Assembly: GCA_020444765.1 (NCBI GenBank)
Contig: JAGRHW010000065.1
Coordinates: 1-12,759, forward strand
Length of the DNA: 12,759 nt
Direction of reading: 5' to 3'
Source of the DNA: Gammaproteobacteria bacterium
GTDB lineage: Bacteria; Pseudomonadota; Gammaproteobacteria; Granulosicoccales; Granulosicoccaceae
Shown here: positions 1-6,910 of the stretch, piece by piece
Layout: the number at the start of each line of letters is the position of its first letter
Numbering within the stretch: the stretch's first letter is position 1
Translations under genes and position numbers: made by a program
Notes under the pieces: model-generated
Database searches by the model: none
Seen by the model: only the letters and a program-made list of their open reading frames with translations
What the model was told of the DNA's origin: nothing

Positions 1-180
1 CAGCGTTTTGAGGAACGGCAAAAACAGGTTGAGCTTGCAAAACAGCGCGGCGACACGCACATCGGGGCGGATGCACGCACGTCGGCGCAAAACCGCCGCA
101 AACAAAAATACAAGCAGCGAAACCGGCAGCGGCAAGACACATCGCCGGGCAAAGAACCGGTCCGAGGGGCAGGGCGATAA
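1..180 (+). CDS. C-terminal fragment of an unidentified basic, charged protein (5' end outside window)
   Basis: The first reading frame is open from base 1 to a TAA at 178-180, giving 59 residues whose start lies upstream of the window. The visible tail is very rich in Arg, Lys, Gln and Glu (for example QRFEERQKQVELAKQRG, then QNRRKQKYKQRNRQRQ) and has no hydrophobic stretch. It is therefore a soluble, probably disordered or coiled, basic tail. A nucleic-acid- or ribosome-associated function would fit the charge, but no family is recognisable. It runs the same way as the downstream biotin transporter genes, with a 51-bp gap holding an eight-T tract (184-191). A partial frame with this composition could also be chance, so confidence is moderate. 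Confidence 0.45.
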   Translation, partial: QRFEERQKQVELAKQRGDTHIGADARTSAQNRRKQKYKQRNRQRQDTSPGKEPVRGAGR

Positions 181-231
181 ATATTTTTTTTCTGCCAGGC
201 GCCGTGCAAACTTGCTCCGCAGCCCCTTATC

Positions 232-1017
232 ATGTTTGAGTCCCTGAAATCCCGGTTTGGCAAAAAATCCGCGCAGCCGACAGCCACGGTGAACGAAACA
301 AACCGGATCGTGCTGGATGATGTCACTCTGCGGCGTGGCCAAAACGAGGTGTTGCGCGGCATTTCACTCGAGCTTGATGAAAACCGTATCGGCGTCATCG
401 GTAACAACGGCTCCGGGAAATCCTCGCTGATCAAACTGCTTAACGGCCTTAACCTGCCGGATCAGGGTTCGGTGACGGTGTTCGGCTATGACACGCGCGA
501 ATACCGCCAGAAACTGCCGGCACTGGTTGGTTTTATTTTCCAGAATCCGGATCATCAGATTATTTATCCGACCGTGCTCGAGGAGCTGGCCTTCGGTCTG
601 GAACAGTTTGGTCAGCCGACTCCGCAGGCACAGCAAAACGCCAGGGCGTTTTTGAAAAACTACCAATGCGAAGGCCTGGCCGATAAACCGGTTCACACGC
701 TGTCCGAAGGACAAAAGCAACTGGTCTGCATTCTTGCGGTGTTGATCATGCGGCCGCGTTTACTGCTGCTCGATGAGCCTTTTTCAAGCCTGGATCTGCC
801 GACCCGCAAACGCTTGCTGAACCTGCTGGACAGCGCCGCCGAGCGCTTGCTGATGGTCAGCCACGACCTGGCGGTACTGGCGGACTTCGATAAGGTTATC
901 TGGTTGCATGAGGGGCGTATCAGGCAGCAGGGCAGGGCTGAAGATGTCATTGCCGCCTACCGGCACTTCAGCGAGCAGGCTGCCGGGCTGGCGCCTGGCT
1001 GGGTCGAACCGTCATGA
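232..1017 (+). CDS. bioM: Energy-coupling factor biotin transporter, ATP-binding subunit BioM
   Basis: This is a 261-residue ABC ATPase that powers biotin uptake on the cytoplasmic face of an ECF transporter. All nucleotide-binding elements are visible: Walker A GNNGSGKS at about residues 57-64, Q-loop FQNPDHQ with Q104, signature LSEGQ at 157-161, Walker B LLLLDEP at 177-183, and the switch histidine H211 in VSHD. The FQNPDxQ form of the Q-loop is typical of CbiO/EcfA-type ATPases rather than classical importers. The N-terminal ~25 residues before the ABC core are a short, unassigned extension. ATG at 232 is the first usual start codon after an in-frame stop at 178-180; no clear ribosome binding site is seen. 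The gene overlaps bioN by 4 bp (ATGA). The biotin assignment rests on bioY two genes downstream; the ATPase alone would only be called EcfA/CbiO-like. Confidence 0.93.
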   Translation: MFESLKSRFGKKSAQPTATVNETNRIVLDDVTLRRGQNEVLRGISLELDENRIGVIGNNGSGKSSLIKLLNGLNLPDQGSVTVFGYDTREYRQKLPALVGFIFQNPDHQIIYPTVLEELAFGLEQFGQPTPQAQQNARAFLKNYQCEGLADKPVHTLSEGQKQLVCILAVLIMRPRLLLLDEPFSSLDLPTRKRLLNLLDSAAERLLMVSHDLAVLADFDKVIWLHEGRIRQQGRAEDVIAAYRHFSEQAAGLAPGWVEPS

Positions 1018-1625
1018 TATCGCTGTATCTGAGTGAGCGCGGCTGGTTGCACGAAGTGCCGGCAGGCAGCAAATTACTGTTCCTCTGCGTCAGCAGCATT
1101 TTACTGCTGCCGCTGGAATCCCTGGTGCCGGTGCTGATGTTTTTGCTGACGGTACTGGCCTTGTATGTTTCCATGGGCAGGGCGGCAGTTGAGCAGCTTA
1201 AAATGTTGTCGCCGCTGCTGCCGTTTTTGTTCGCTATCTTCGCCCTGCATATGCTGACCGGCAGTTCCTATGCGGGCGCGGTTGCCATAACACGCCTGCT
1301 GGCGATGGTTTTGCTGGCCAATCTCGTCAGCATGACCACACGCATGGCCGATATGATGGCGGCCATGCGGCCGGTGTTTGCGCCGCTGGCGTATCTGGGT
1401 CTGTCGACCCGCCGGATTACCTTGGCGGTCGCCTTGATGATCCGCTTTGCGCCGGTGTTGTTCGCTTTGTTCGATTCGCTGAATGAAGCCTGGCGGGCTC
1501 GATCGATACAGCGGCCGCGTCTGCGTCTGCTAGCCCCTTTTACCATTCAGGCCCTGAAACTGACGGATAAGGTGGGTGAGGCTTTACAGGCCCGTGGTGG
1601 CGCCGCCGGCTTGACCGATAAATAA
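1014..1625 (+). CDS. bioN: Energy-coupling factor transmembrane coupling protein BioN (EcfT family)
   Basis: This 203-residue integral membrane protein links ATP hydrolysis by BioM to the substrate-binding subunit BioY. Several hydrophobic segments are visible, about residues 21-53, 65-85, 90-107 and 137-154. They are followed by a charged C-terminal region with the two Ala-Arg-X signatures of EcfT proteins: ARS at about 162-164 and ARG at about 193-195. In this family those arginine motifs sit on coupling helices that contact the two ATPases. The start ATG at 1014 overlaps the bioM stop (ATGA), which suggests translational coupling. The length is typical of the short BioN/CbiQ-type T component. 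The family call is strong; the biotin specificity comes from the neighbouring bioY. Confidence 0.92.
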   Translation: MISLYLSERGWLHEVPAGSKLLFLCVSSILLLPLESLVPVLMFLLTVLALYVSMGRAAVEQLKMLSPLLPFLFAIFALHMLTGSSYAGAVAITRLLAMVLLANLVSMTTRMADMMAAMRPVFAPLAYLGLSTRRITLAVALMIRFAPVLFALFDSLNEAWRARSIQRPRLRLLAPFTIQALKLTDKVGEALQARGGAAGLTDK

Positions 1626-1646
1626 CAAGACATTGGAGTAACCTGT

Positions 1647-2210
1647 TTGAATACCGACAAAACCCTGGCACAAATCGCCTTGTACGCAGCACTTATCGCC
1701 GTTCTCGGCATGTTACCGAAATTCAGCCTGCCGCTTGCCGGCGGGGTACCGGTGACCGCACAAAGCATGGGCATCATGCTGGCCGGGGTTATGCTGGGGC
1801 CGGTTCGCGGGGCGCTGGCTGTCTGCCTGTTTTTACTGGTGGTGGCGCTTGGTGCGCCGCTTTTGGCTGGTGGCCGCGGCGGTCTCGGGGTTTTTGCCGG
1901 ACCCAGCGCCGGGTTTTTGTTCGGCTTTCCGGTAGCTGCGCTGGTGACCGGCCTGTTGATGCAGACCCTGAAATCGATGTCGGTGTTCTGGTCGGCCTGT
2001 ATCGCGTCCCTGGTGGGCGGTATTTTCGTCATGTATCTGTTCGGCATACCCGGCATCATGCTGACGACTGATCTCGATGCCCGCTCAGCGTTCATGGCCG
2101 TACTGATATTTATTCCTGGTGATCTGATCAAGATCGTGCTGACTGGTCTACTGGCGAAAACCGTCGCCAAAGGCTATCCGGACGCCTTGATCTCACGCAA
2201 TGTGCAATAA
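1647..2210 (+). CDS. bioY: Biotin transporter substrate-binding subunit BioY
   Basis: This 187-residue hydrophobic S component binds biotin in the membrane. It has about six predicted membrane segments and BioY-typical motifs: GGVPVTAQS at residues 32-40, the glycine-rich GGRGGLGVFAGPSAGF region at 75-90, and FIPGDLIK at 155-162, where the Asp and Lys are characteristic of the family. The start is TTG at 1647, supported by a GGAG ribosome binding site at 1635-1638, eight bases upstream. The gap after bioN is 21 bp, so the three genes read as one operon. Some BioY proteins work alone, but here the dedicated ATPase and T subunit are present, giving a complete BioMNY high-affinity importer. No biotin synthesis gene or recognisable BirA or BioR operator is visible nearby. 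Confidence 0.95.
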   Translation: MNTDKTLAQIALYAALIAVLGMLPKFSLPLAGGVPVTAQSMGIMLAGVMLGPVRGALAVCLFLLVVALGAPLLAGGRGGLGVFAGPSAGFLFGFPVAALVTGLLMQTLKSMSVFWSACIASLVGGIFVMYLFGIPGIMLTTDLDARSAFMAVLIFIPGDLIKIVLTGLLAKTVAKGYPDALISRNVQ

Positions 2211-2255
2211 AAGTTCAAATTAAACAATAGATTATGGTTTTATCAGGGATTCGGC

Positions 2256-2281
2256 GGAGCGCGGTTCAGCGAACCGGCTCC
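2256..2281. other. Strong hairpin in the spacer after bioY
   Basis: Bases 2256-2260 (GGAGC) pair with 2277-2281, and 2262-2267 (CGGTTC) pair with 2271-2276. The result is an 11-bp stem with one bulged G at 2261 and an AGC loop. It starts 46 bases after the bioY stop. No T-run follows, so it is not a textbook intrinsic terminator. It could help end the bioMNY transcript or act as an RNA 3'-end stabiliser. Pairing is seen directly; function is inferred. Confidence 0.5.
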
Positions 2282-2282
2282 A

Positions 2283-2296
2283 CCGGAAATTTCCGG
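2283..2296. promoter_or_regulatory. Perfect 14-bp palindrome CCGGAAATTTCCGG, possible operator
   Basis: The 14 bases read the same on both strands with no mismatch. The element lies 45 bp before the GGDEF-EAL gene and overlaps the -35 position of the possible promoter at 2290-2316. That geometry fits a dimeric regulator binding site, but no regulator family could be matched. It may also be chance, or part of a second small hairpin following the one at 2256-2281. Confidence 0.35.
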
Positions 2297-2316
2297 AATC
2301 CGCAGCGTATTAAAAT
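2290..2316 (+). promoter_or_regulatory. Possible sigma-70 promoter for the GGDEF-EAL gene
   Basis: TAAAAT at 2311-2316 matches five of six positions of the -10 consensus. A poor -35 (TTTCCG at 2290-2295) stands 15 bases upstream, a short spacer. Transcription would begin near 2322, giving a leader of about 19 bases before the ATG at 2341. The -35 part overlaps the palindrome at 2283-2296. This is weak evidence based on the -10 match and its position. Confidence 0.25.
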
Positions 2317-2340
2317 TTCTTCGCCTGACTTACCCGGGAA

Positions 2341-4665
2341 ATGCCTCAATCTGCACGGTTATTGCAAACCAAGGCTCATTCTGGAAACAATGAGCCGGCT
2401 TTATCCTCCATGCGAAGACGCGGTTACACCGAAATATTGTCCAATCTCGATTTTGCCAAAATCCGCAAGATTCCGGTCAAGGCAAATGAGAGAATCCGGC
2501 CCCGTCCGTTTTTCTCCCTCAGACACCGCATTCTTGCGATTGCGTATTTGGGCATTACCGGATTTATTCTGCACCTTGCCGTGACCATCAGCCAGTCCAG
2601 CTACAATGCTGAGGCGCTGCAGGAAATCCGCGATGTCCGTTATCCGGTGCAGGCCGACTTGCTGGGCGCGATGCATACGCTTGAGATTATCCAGCGGGAG
2701 CTGGAGGCGGGCGCCCTGACCCGTAACAATGAATTGCTGGTGACCACCGCGGTGCTGGCGGAGGAATTTCGTAACAAGCTGTTCAACGTATCGCGGCTGG
2801 AGCCGAAAATCGCCCAGAATATCCATTCCATTCTGGAAAAATTCGATTTCTTCTACCTCGGTTCATCCACCCTGGCGCTGGACCTGAGCCGGCCCGATCT
2901 GGAAATACTGAAGTTCAGTAACCGGGCACGCAATACCTCGTCGATGTACAAGGATGTAACCGGTGAACTGCAAATCCTGCTCGATGAGCAGACCCGCAGC
3001 CTGTCCGGCAGTATCGACAAGGCCAACCGTTTTTACGAGTTTACGATTCTGTTAGCTTATGTCGAAGGCATCAGCGGCGTTCTGGTGGTATTTTTTCTCG
3101 TCTGGTTGACCGCCAACGGTATCGTCCGACGGATTAACGAGATGGTGACATCCCTGCGTAATATCGCCAGCGGCAGCAGTGATATGAGTGTGCGGATAAA
3201 AATCCGCGGCAAGGATGAAATGAGTGAGCTGGCATTCTGGTTCAATACCTTTATTGCAAAGCTGGAGGCCGTCACCAGCCAGTCCACGGCGGAAATCCGC
3301 AGAATAGCCTATACCGATAATCTTTCCGGACTGCCGAACCGGCGCATGCTGCTCGAATGTCTGGAGGCCGAGGAGTATCGCGCCGCGAAAGATACCGGCC
3401 GACGGGTCGTCGGTATGTTCCTGGACCTGGATAACTTCAAGCCGATCAATGATCAGCTGGGCCACGATGCCGGCGACGAGTTGATCCGTCAGGTGGCTCT
3501 GAGGCTTCGGGAAATTGTCGGTGCGGAAAGTCTGAGCAACGACGAGGTTTTCGAATCCATGCTGGCCGGTGAGTCACCGATCGTGGCGCGTATCGGTGGC
3601 GATGAATTTTTTATTCTGCTCTCGGGCGACATTGATGAAGCTCACGCGCAGGAGGTCGCTGAAAAGATCCTGGTCAGCGTGCTCAGACCCTATGAGATCG
3701 CCGATGAACAATGTCATATCGGCGTGAGTATCGGCGTCAGTCTGTCCGATCGCGATGAAGCCGGTTCGGCCAGCTTGATGGACGAGGCGGATCTGGCCAT
3801 GTATGAGGCGAAAAACTGCGGCAAGAATACCTACCGCTTTTATACCCAGGAAATCACCGATGCCGCGATCCACAAAGCGCAGCTGGAAAACGCCCTGCTG
3901 GACTGTATCGTTAACGATGAGTTAAGACTGTCTTATCAGCCCAAGTTCGATCTGCAAAGCGGCGCTTTTGTCGGTGCCGAGGCGTTGCTCAGATGGCACA
4001 GTAAGGAATTTGGCATTATGACGCCTGAGCAGTTCATTCCTTTCGCCGAGAGAAGTGGCAAGATTCTGGAAATCGATCAATGGGTGTTGGACGAGGTTTG
4101 TCATAAAATACAGCATTGGTTGTCAATGGGGATAGAGCCCGGTCGACTGGCTATCAATATATCTCCGAATTTTGCGCGTAACGCCGGCAGTGTCGAACTC
4201 GTTCAATCGGTGCTGGAAAAATTTTCTGTTTCCAGTGACAGGCTTGAGCTAGAAATCACCGAATCGACAGCAGATGGTTTTGTCGAGGAGGTCAGCGATA
4301 ATATGCGCCGTTTGAGAAATCTGGGTGTGACAATCGCACTGGACGACTTCGGCGTCGGCCAGTCCTCGATGCGCTTGTTGATTCATTGCGAAATCGATGC
4401 CTTGAAACTCGACCGTAGTCTGGTCGAGAAAATTGAAACGGACTATCGTACACGCGTTGTCGTCGATTCCTTGCTGGCCATGGCGCATTCACTCAAGGTT
4501 GTTTCTGTTGCCGAAGGTGTGGAAAGTGTTCCGCAATTGAAATGTCTGCGTGAACTTGGCTGTGATCTGGGGCAGGGCTATTATTTTGCCAAGCCGATGA
4601 CGGCCGATGAGCTTGAGCGTTTTATGGGTGGTAACGGACATCTCTACGACCGCCGGATATCCTGA
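2341..4665 (+). CDS. Membrane-anchored HAMP-GGDEF-EAL cyclic-di-GMP turnover protein
   Basis: This 774-residue sensor/effector makes and/or degrades the second messenger c-di-GMP. In order it has a cytoplasmic N-terminus, a first membrane helix (~63-84), a ~150-residue periplasmic sensing region, a second helix (~234-257), HAMP (~258-308), a GGDEF domain (~320-500) and an EAL domain (~515-765). The active-site sequence RIGGDEF (417-423) is intact. The EAL side keeps EALLRW (547-552), N606, E638 in LEITES, D668-D669, K689, E725 and Q745, so both activities look possible. Two oddities: about 18 extra residues precede GGDEF and remove the usual RxxD inhibitory site, and EAL loop 6 reads DDFGVGQSS instead of the common DDFGTGYSS. 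The start could be ATG 2341 or ATG 2410 (residue 24); neither has a clear ribosome binding site. It is followed by a convergent terminator and no operon partner is visible. Confidence 0.92.
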   Translation: MPQSARLLQTKAHSGNNEPALSSMRRRGYTEILSNLDFAKIRKIPVKANERIRPRPFFSLRHRILAIAYLGITGFILHLAVTISQSSYNAEALQEIRDVRYPVQADLLGAMHTLEIIQRELEAGALTRNNELLVTTAVLAEEFRNKLFNVSRLEPKIAQNIHSILEKFDFFYLGSSTLALDLSRPDLEILKFSNRARNTSSMYKDVTGELQILLDEQTRSLSGSIDKANRFYEFTILLAYVEGISGVLVVFFLVWLTANGIVRRINEMVTSLRNIASGSSDMSVRIKIRGKDEMSELAFWFNTFIAKLEAVTSQSTAEIRRIAYTDNLSGLPNRRMLLECLEAEEYRAAKDTGRRVVGMFLDLDNFKPINDQLGHDAGDELIRQVALRLREIVGAESLSNDEVFESMLAGESPIVARIGGDEFFILLSGDIDEAHAQEVAEKILVSVLRPYEIADEQCHIGVSIGVSLSDRDEAGSASLMDEADLAMYEAKNCGKNTYRFYTQEITDAAIHKAQLENALLDCIVNDELRLSYQPKFDLQSGAFVGAEALLRWHSKEFGIMTPEQFIPFAERSGKILEIDQWVLDEVCHKIQHWLSMGIEPGRLAINISPNFARNAGSVELVQSVLEKFSVSSDRLELEITESTADGFVEEVSDNMRRLRNLGVTIALDDFGVGQSSMRLLIHCEIDALKLDRSLVEKIETDYRTRVVVDSLLAMAHSLKVVSVAEGVESVPQLKCLRELGCDLGQGYYFAKPMTADELERFMGGNGHLYDRRIS

Positions 4666-4680
4666 CAGATAAAACGAGCT

Positions 4681-4705
4681 GCCGCGTCCACAGCAGGGAC
4701 GCGGC
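4681..4705. terminator. Hairpin terminator between convergent genes
   Basis: GCCGCGTCC at 4681-4689 pairs perfectly with GGACGCGGC at 4697-4705 around a 7-base loop. It sits in the 53-bp gap between the GGDEF-EAL gene (+) and the hydrogenase large subunit gene (-), so it can serve both strands. The tails are only weakly T-rich (ATTGTATAAA on the plus side; AGCTCGTTTTA on the minus side). Bidirectional use is inferred from position. Confidence 0.75.
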
Positions 4706-4718
4706 ATTGTATAAACGT

Positions 4719-6437
4719 CTAGCGGATTTTCACCTTTACCAGTTCATCACCGTCAGGATCGGTGACATGCACCGCGCAGGCTATACACGGATCAAAGCTG
4801 TGGATGGTTCGGAGGATCTCCAGCGGCTGTTTGGGATCGTGCAGCTTGTGGCCTTTCAGCGAAGCTTCGTACGGACCGGTATTACCTTCCGCATCCCTTG
4901 GGCCGGCGTTCCAGGTGCTGGGCACGACAGCCTGATAGTTATCAATCAAACCATCCTTGATAACGATCCAGTGCGCCAGCGCGCCACGCGGCGCCTCCAT
5001 ATAACCGACCCCTCTGGCACTGGACGGCCAGCTTGAAGGTTCCCAGAGTTGTTCGTTAAAGGTGCGCGCATCGCCGGAGCGGATATTGCCGATGAGCTGA
5101 TTGTACCAGTCCTGCATGGCGTCAGCGATGATCTTGGTTTCCAGTGTTCTGGCCGCGGTGCGTCCAAGCGTCGAATAAAGTGCATCGACGGGCAGTTGCA
5201 GTATGTTCAGCGCGCGATTGGTTAATTCCATGGTCGGTTCGTGGCCGACGGCATTGAGCATCAGCACGCGCGCCAGCGGGCCGACTTCAACCGGTTTGCC
5301 TTTCCAGCGTGGTGATTTCATCCAGGAGTATGAGTCCTCGACGTTAAGCTGCTCATAAGGCGGTTCGGGGCCGGTATAGTTCAATTCGGTTTCGCCCGCA
5401 TAGGGGTGCAGGCCTGCAGTTTTTCCGGACTTGTAGTCGTACCAGGAGTGAGCGACAAATTCCTGGATTTCATTATCGGCTTCGATATCCAGTTCGTAAA
5501 TCGTCGACAGGTCCTTGTTCAGAATCACGCCGGACGGTATCAGAAAGGAGGACGGATCATCCATGCCCTTGGCGGGAAAATCCCCGTAAGTCATAAAGTT
5601 TCCGATACCTTCGCCCTGACGGAACCAGTCCTTGTAAAAACCGGCGATGGCCAGTGTATCGGGCAGATACACATCATCGACGAAGGCGCGCATGCGCGCG
5701 ATGATGTCCTGTACCTGGGAAAGTTTTTCGGTGTTGATCGCCGAGTCGGAATTGAGATCAATGGCGCATGGCACACCGCCGACCAGGAAATTCGGATGCG
5801 GGTTTTTCCCACCGAATATGGTGTGCAGCTTGACCACGTCGCGTTGCCACTCCAGCGCATCCAGATAATGTGAAACCGCCATCAGGTTCGCTTCCGGCGG
5901 CAGTTTATAAGCCGGATGTCCCCAATAGGCCTTGGCGAAAATGCCGAGCTGACCACCATCGACGAATTTTTTCAGCTTGGCTTTTTGATCGGCGAAATAA
6001 CCGGGCGAGGATTTGGAATATTTGCTGATCGACTGCGCCAGTTGCGAGGTAGCCGCCGGGTCGGCATTGAGGGCGGAAACCACATCGACCCAGTCCAGTG
6101 CATGCAGATGATAAAAATGCATGACGTGGTCATGCACATACTGGGCGGCAATCATCAGGTTACGGATAAGCTGCGCATTCGGCGGAATTTTGTAATCCAG
6201 AGCATCTTCGACCGAACGCACTGAGGCGATACCGTGCACCAGCGTGCAGACACCGCAGATGCGTTGTGCGTAGGCCCAGGCGTCGCGAGGATCGCGGCCG
6301 CGCAGAATGATTTCTATACCGCGTACCATGGTGCCCGCTGAATAGGCTTCGGCGATGGTGTCGCCGTCCATCTGTGCCTCGATGCGCAGGTGACCCTCGA
6401 TACGGGTTATCGGGTCAACGACGACTCTTTCACTCAT
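4719..6437 (-). CDS. hynL: [NiFe] hydrogenase large (catalytic) subunit, Isp-type group 1
   Basis: This 572-residue subunit carries the NiFe(CN)2CO centre that splits or makes H2. The L1 motif RICGVC (59-64, with C61 and C64, and H68 nearby) and the L2 motif DPCIACAVH (549-557, with C551 and C554) supply the four cysteine ligands. The precursor continues 15 residues past H557. In this family the specific protease cuts after that histidine, which matches the protease gene leading the operon. The N-terminal VVDPITRIEGHLRIE is the usual group 1 opening. There is no signal peptide; export would be by hitch-hiking on the Tat-signalled small subunit. ATG 6437 overlaps the preceding stop by 4 bp and has GGAG upstream. 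It is the last gene of the operon, separated from hynS by three genes, which is the hallmark of the hynS-isp1-isp2-hynL arrangement. Confidence 0.97.
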   Translation of the reverse strand: MSERVVVDPITRIEGHLRIEAQMDGDTIAEAYSAGTMVRGIEIILRGRDPRDAWAYAQRICGVCTLVHGIASVRSVEDALDYKIPPNAQLIRNLMIAAQYVHDHVMHFYHLHALDWVDVVSALNADPAATSQLAQSISKYSKSSPGYFADQKAKLKKFVDGGQLGIFAKAYWGHPAYKLPPEANLMAVSHYLDALEWQRDVVKLHTIFGGKNPHPNFLVGGVPCAIDLNSDSAINTEKLSQVQDIIARMRAFVDDVYLPDTLAIAGFYKDWFRQGEGIGNFMTYGDFPAKGMDDPSSFLIPSGVILNKDLSTIYELDIEADNEIQEFVAHSWYDYKSGKTAGLHPYAGETELNYTGPEPPYEQLNVEDSYSWMKSPRWKGKPVEVGPLARVLMLNAVGHEPTMELTNRALNILQLPVDALYSTLGRTAARTLETKIIADAMQDWYNQLIGNIRSGDARTFNEQLWEPSSWPSSARGVGYMEAPRGALAHWIVIKDGLIDNYQAVVPSTWNAGPRDAEGNTGPYEASLKGHKLHDPKQPLEILRTIHSFDPCIACAVHVTDPDGDELVKVKIR

Positions 6438-6910
6438 GACTTGTCTCCTGCGTTGGGATTTTGTTCATTCAGATAGGTTTCCAGCAGGCGGTACTGGGCA
6501 GCCGCTTCCTGATCACCGGTGTCCTGACCCTGGGCGATTTGCTCGGAGGTTCTGGCCATCCGGCAACTGACCGCGGCCTGCCAGACAGCGTCCTTGCTGC
6601 CGGACTTCGGCGCCAGCAGGGAGGCGGCTGCCTTGGCGACGAAATAGGCGGCTTGTGCCTGCCAGTCACCTTCGGCGCCGCAGCGGGTATGACTGTCGAG
6701 GCTCGCTCGTTTGGCTATCCCGGCGGCGGCGTCCAGTTCTTCGCGGCTTGCACTGTTTTGAATGGCGGTGTTGAGCGCCCGTTTGACGCGTTCGTCATCG
6801 TTGAAATCAAGTACATTTTCAACAAGCCTGGCACCGATGACTCTTTGCTGTCCGGCATCGAGCGCGGCGATTGCGCTACGAAACTCGGCATCGTTGTTGA
6901 TCGTAGTCAT
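6434..6910 (-). CDS. Unknown 158-residue protein inserted between isp2 and hynL
   Basis: I do not recognise this gene. It encodes 158 residues, Ala- and Gln-rich, probably mostly alpha-helical, with no signal peptide, membrane segment or metal-binding CxxC. The two cysteines, C77 (SHTRCGAEGDW) and C116 (AAVSCRMAR), lie in the two stretches that look most conserved-like: the aromatic-containing GDWQAQAAYFVAKAA (81-95) and DAVWQAAVSCRMARTSEQIA (107-126). An acidic segment, DFNDDERVKRAL, occurs at 35-46. ATG 6910 overlaps the isp2 stop, and its own TGA overlaps the hynL ATG; a GGAG site precedes it. This tight placement within a hydrogenase transcription unit implies a role in making, assembling or regulating the enzyme, perhaps a large-subunit chaperone, but that is inference from context. 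The gene is real on coupling and codon-frame grounds; its function is unknown. Confidence 0.85.
   Translation of the reverse strand: MTTINNDAEFRSAIAALDAGQQRVIGARLVENVLDFNDDERVKRALNTAIQNSASREELDAAAGIAKRASLDSHTRCGAEGDWQAQAAYFVAKAAASLLAPKSGSKDAVWQAAVSCRMARTSEQIAQGQDTGDQEAAAQYRLLETYLNEQNPNAGDKS

Noticed and set aside
142..191. Possible terminator before bioM (TCGCC 142-146 with GGCGA 173-177, then T-run 184-191)
   Set aside because: The stem is only 5 bp with a 26-base loop and the T-run starts several bases later; too weak to call.
8..247. 79-codon frame at the window start
   Set aside because: It overlaps the bioM start, is Arg/Ser-rich without family features, and competes with the frame open from base 1 to 180.
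1547..2170. 207-codon minus-strand frame opposite bioY
   Set aside because: The Pro/Ala/Ser/Thr-rich product is typical of antisense reading of a GC-rich membrane protein gene; BioY is clear on the plus strand.
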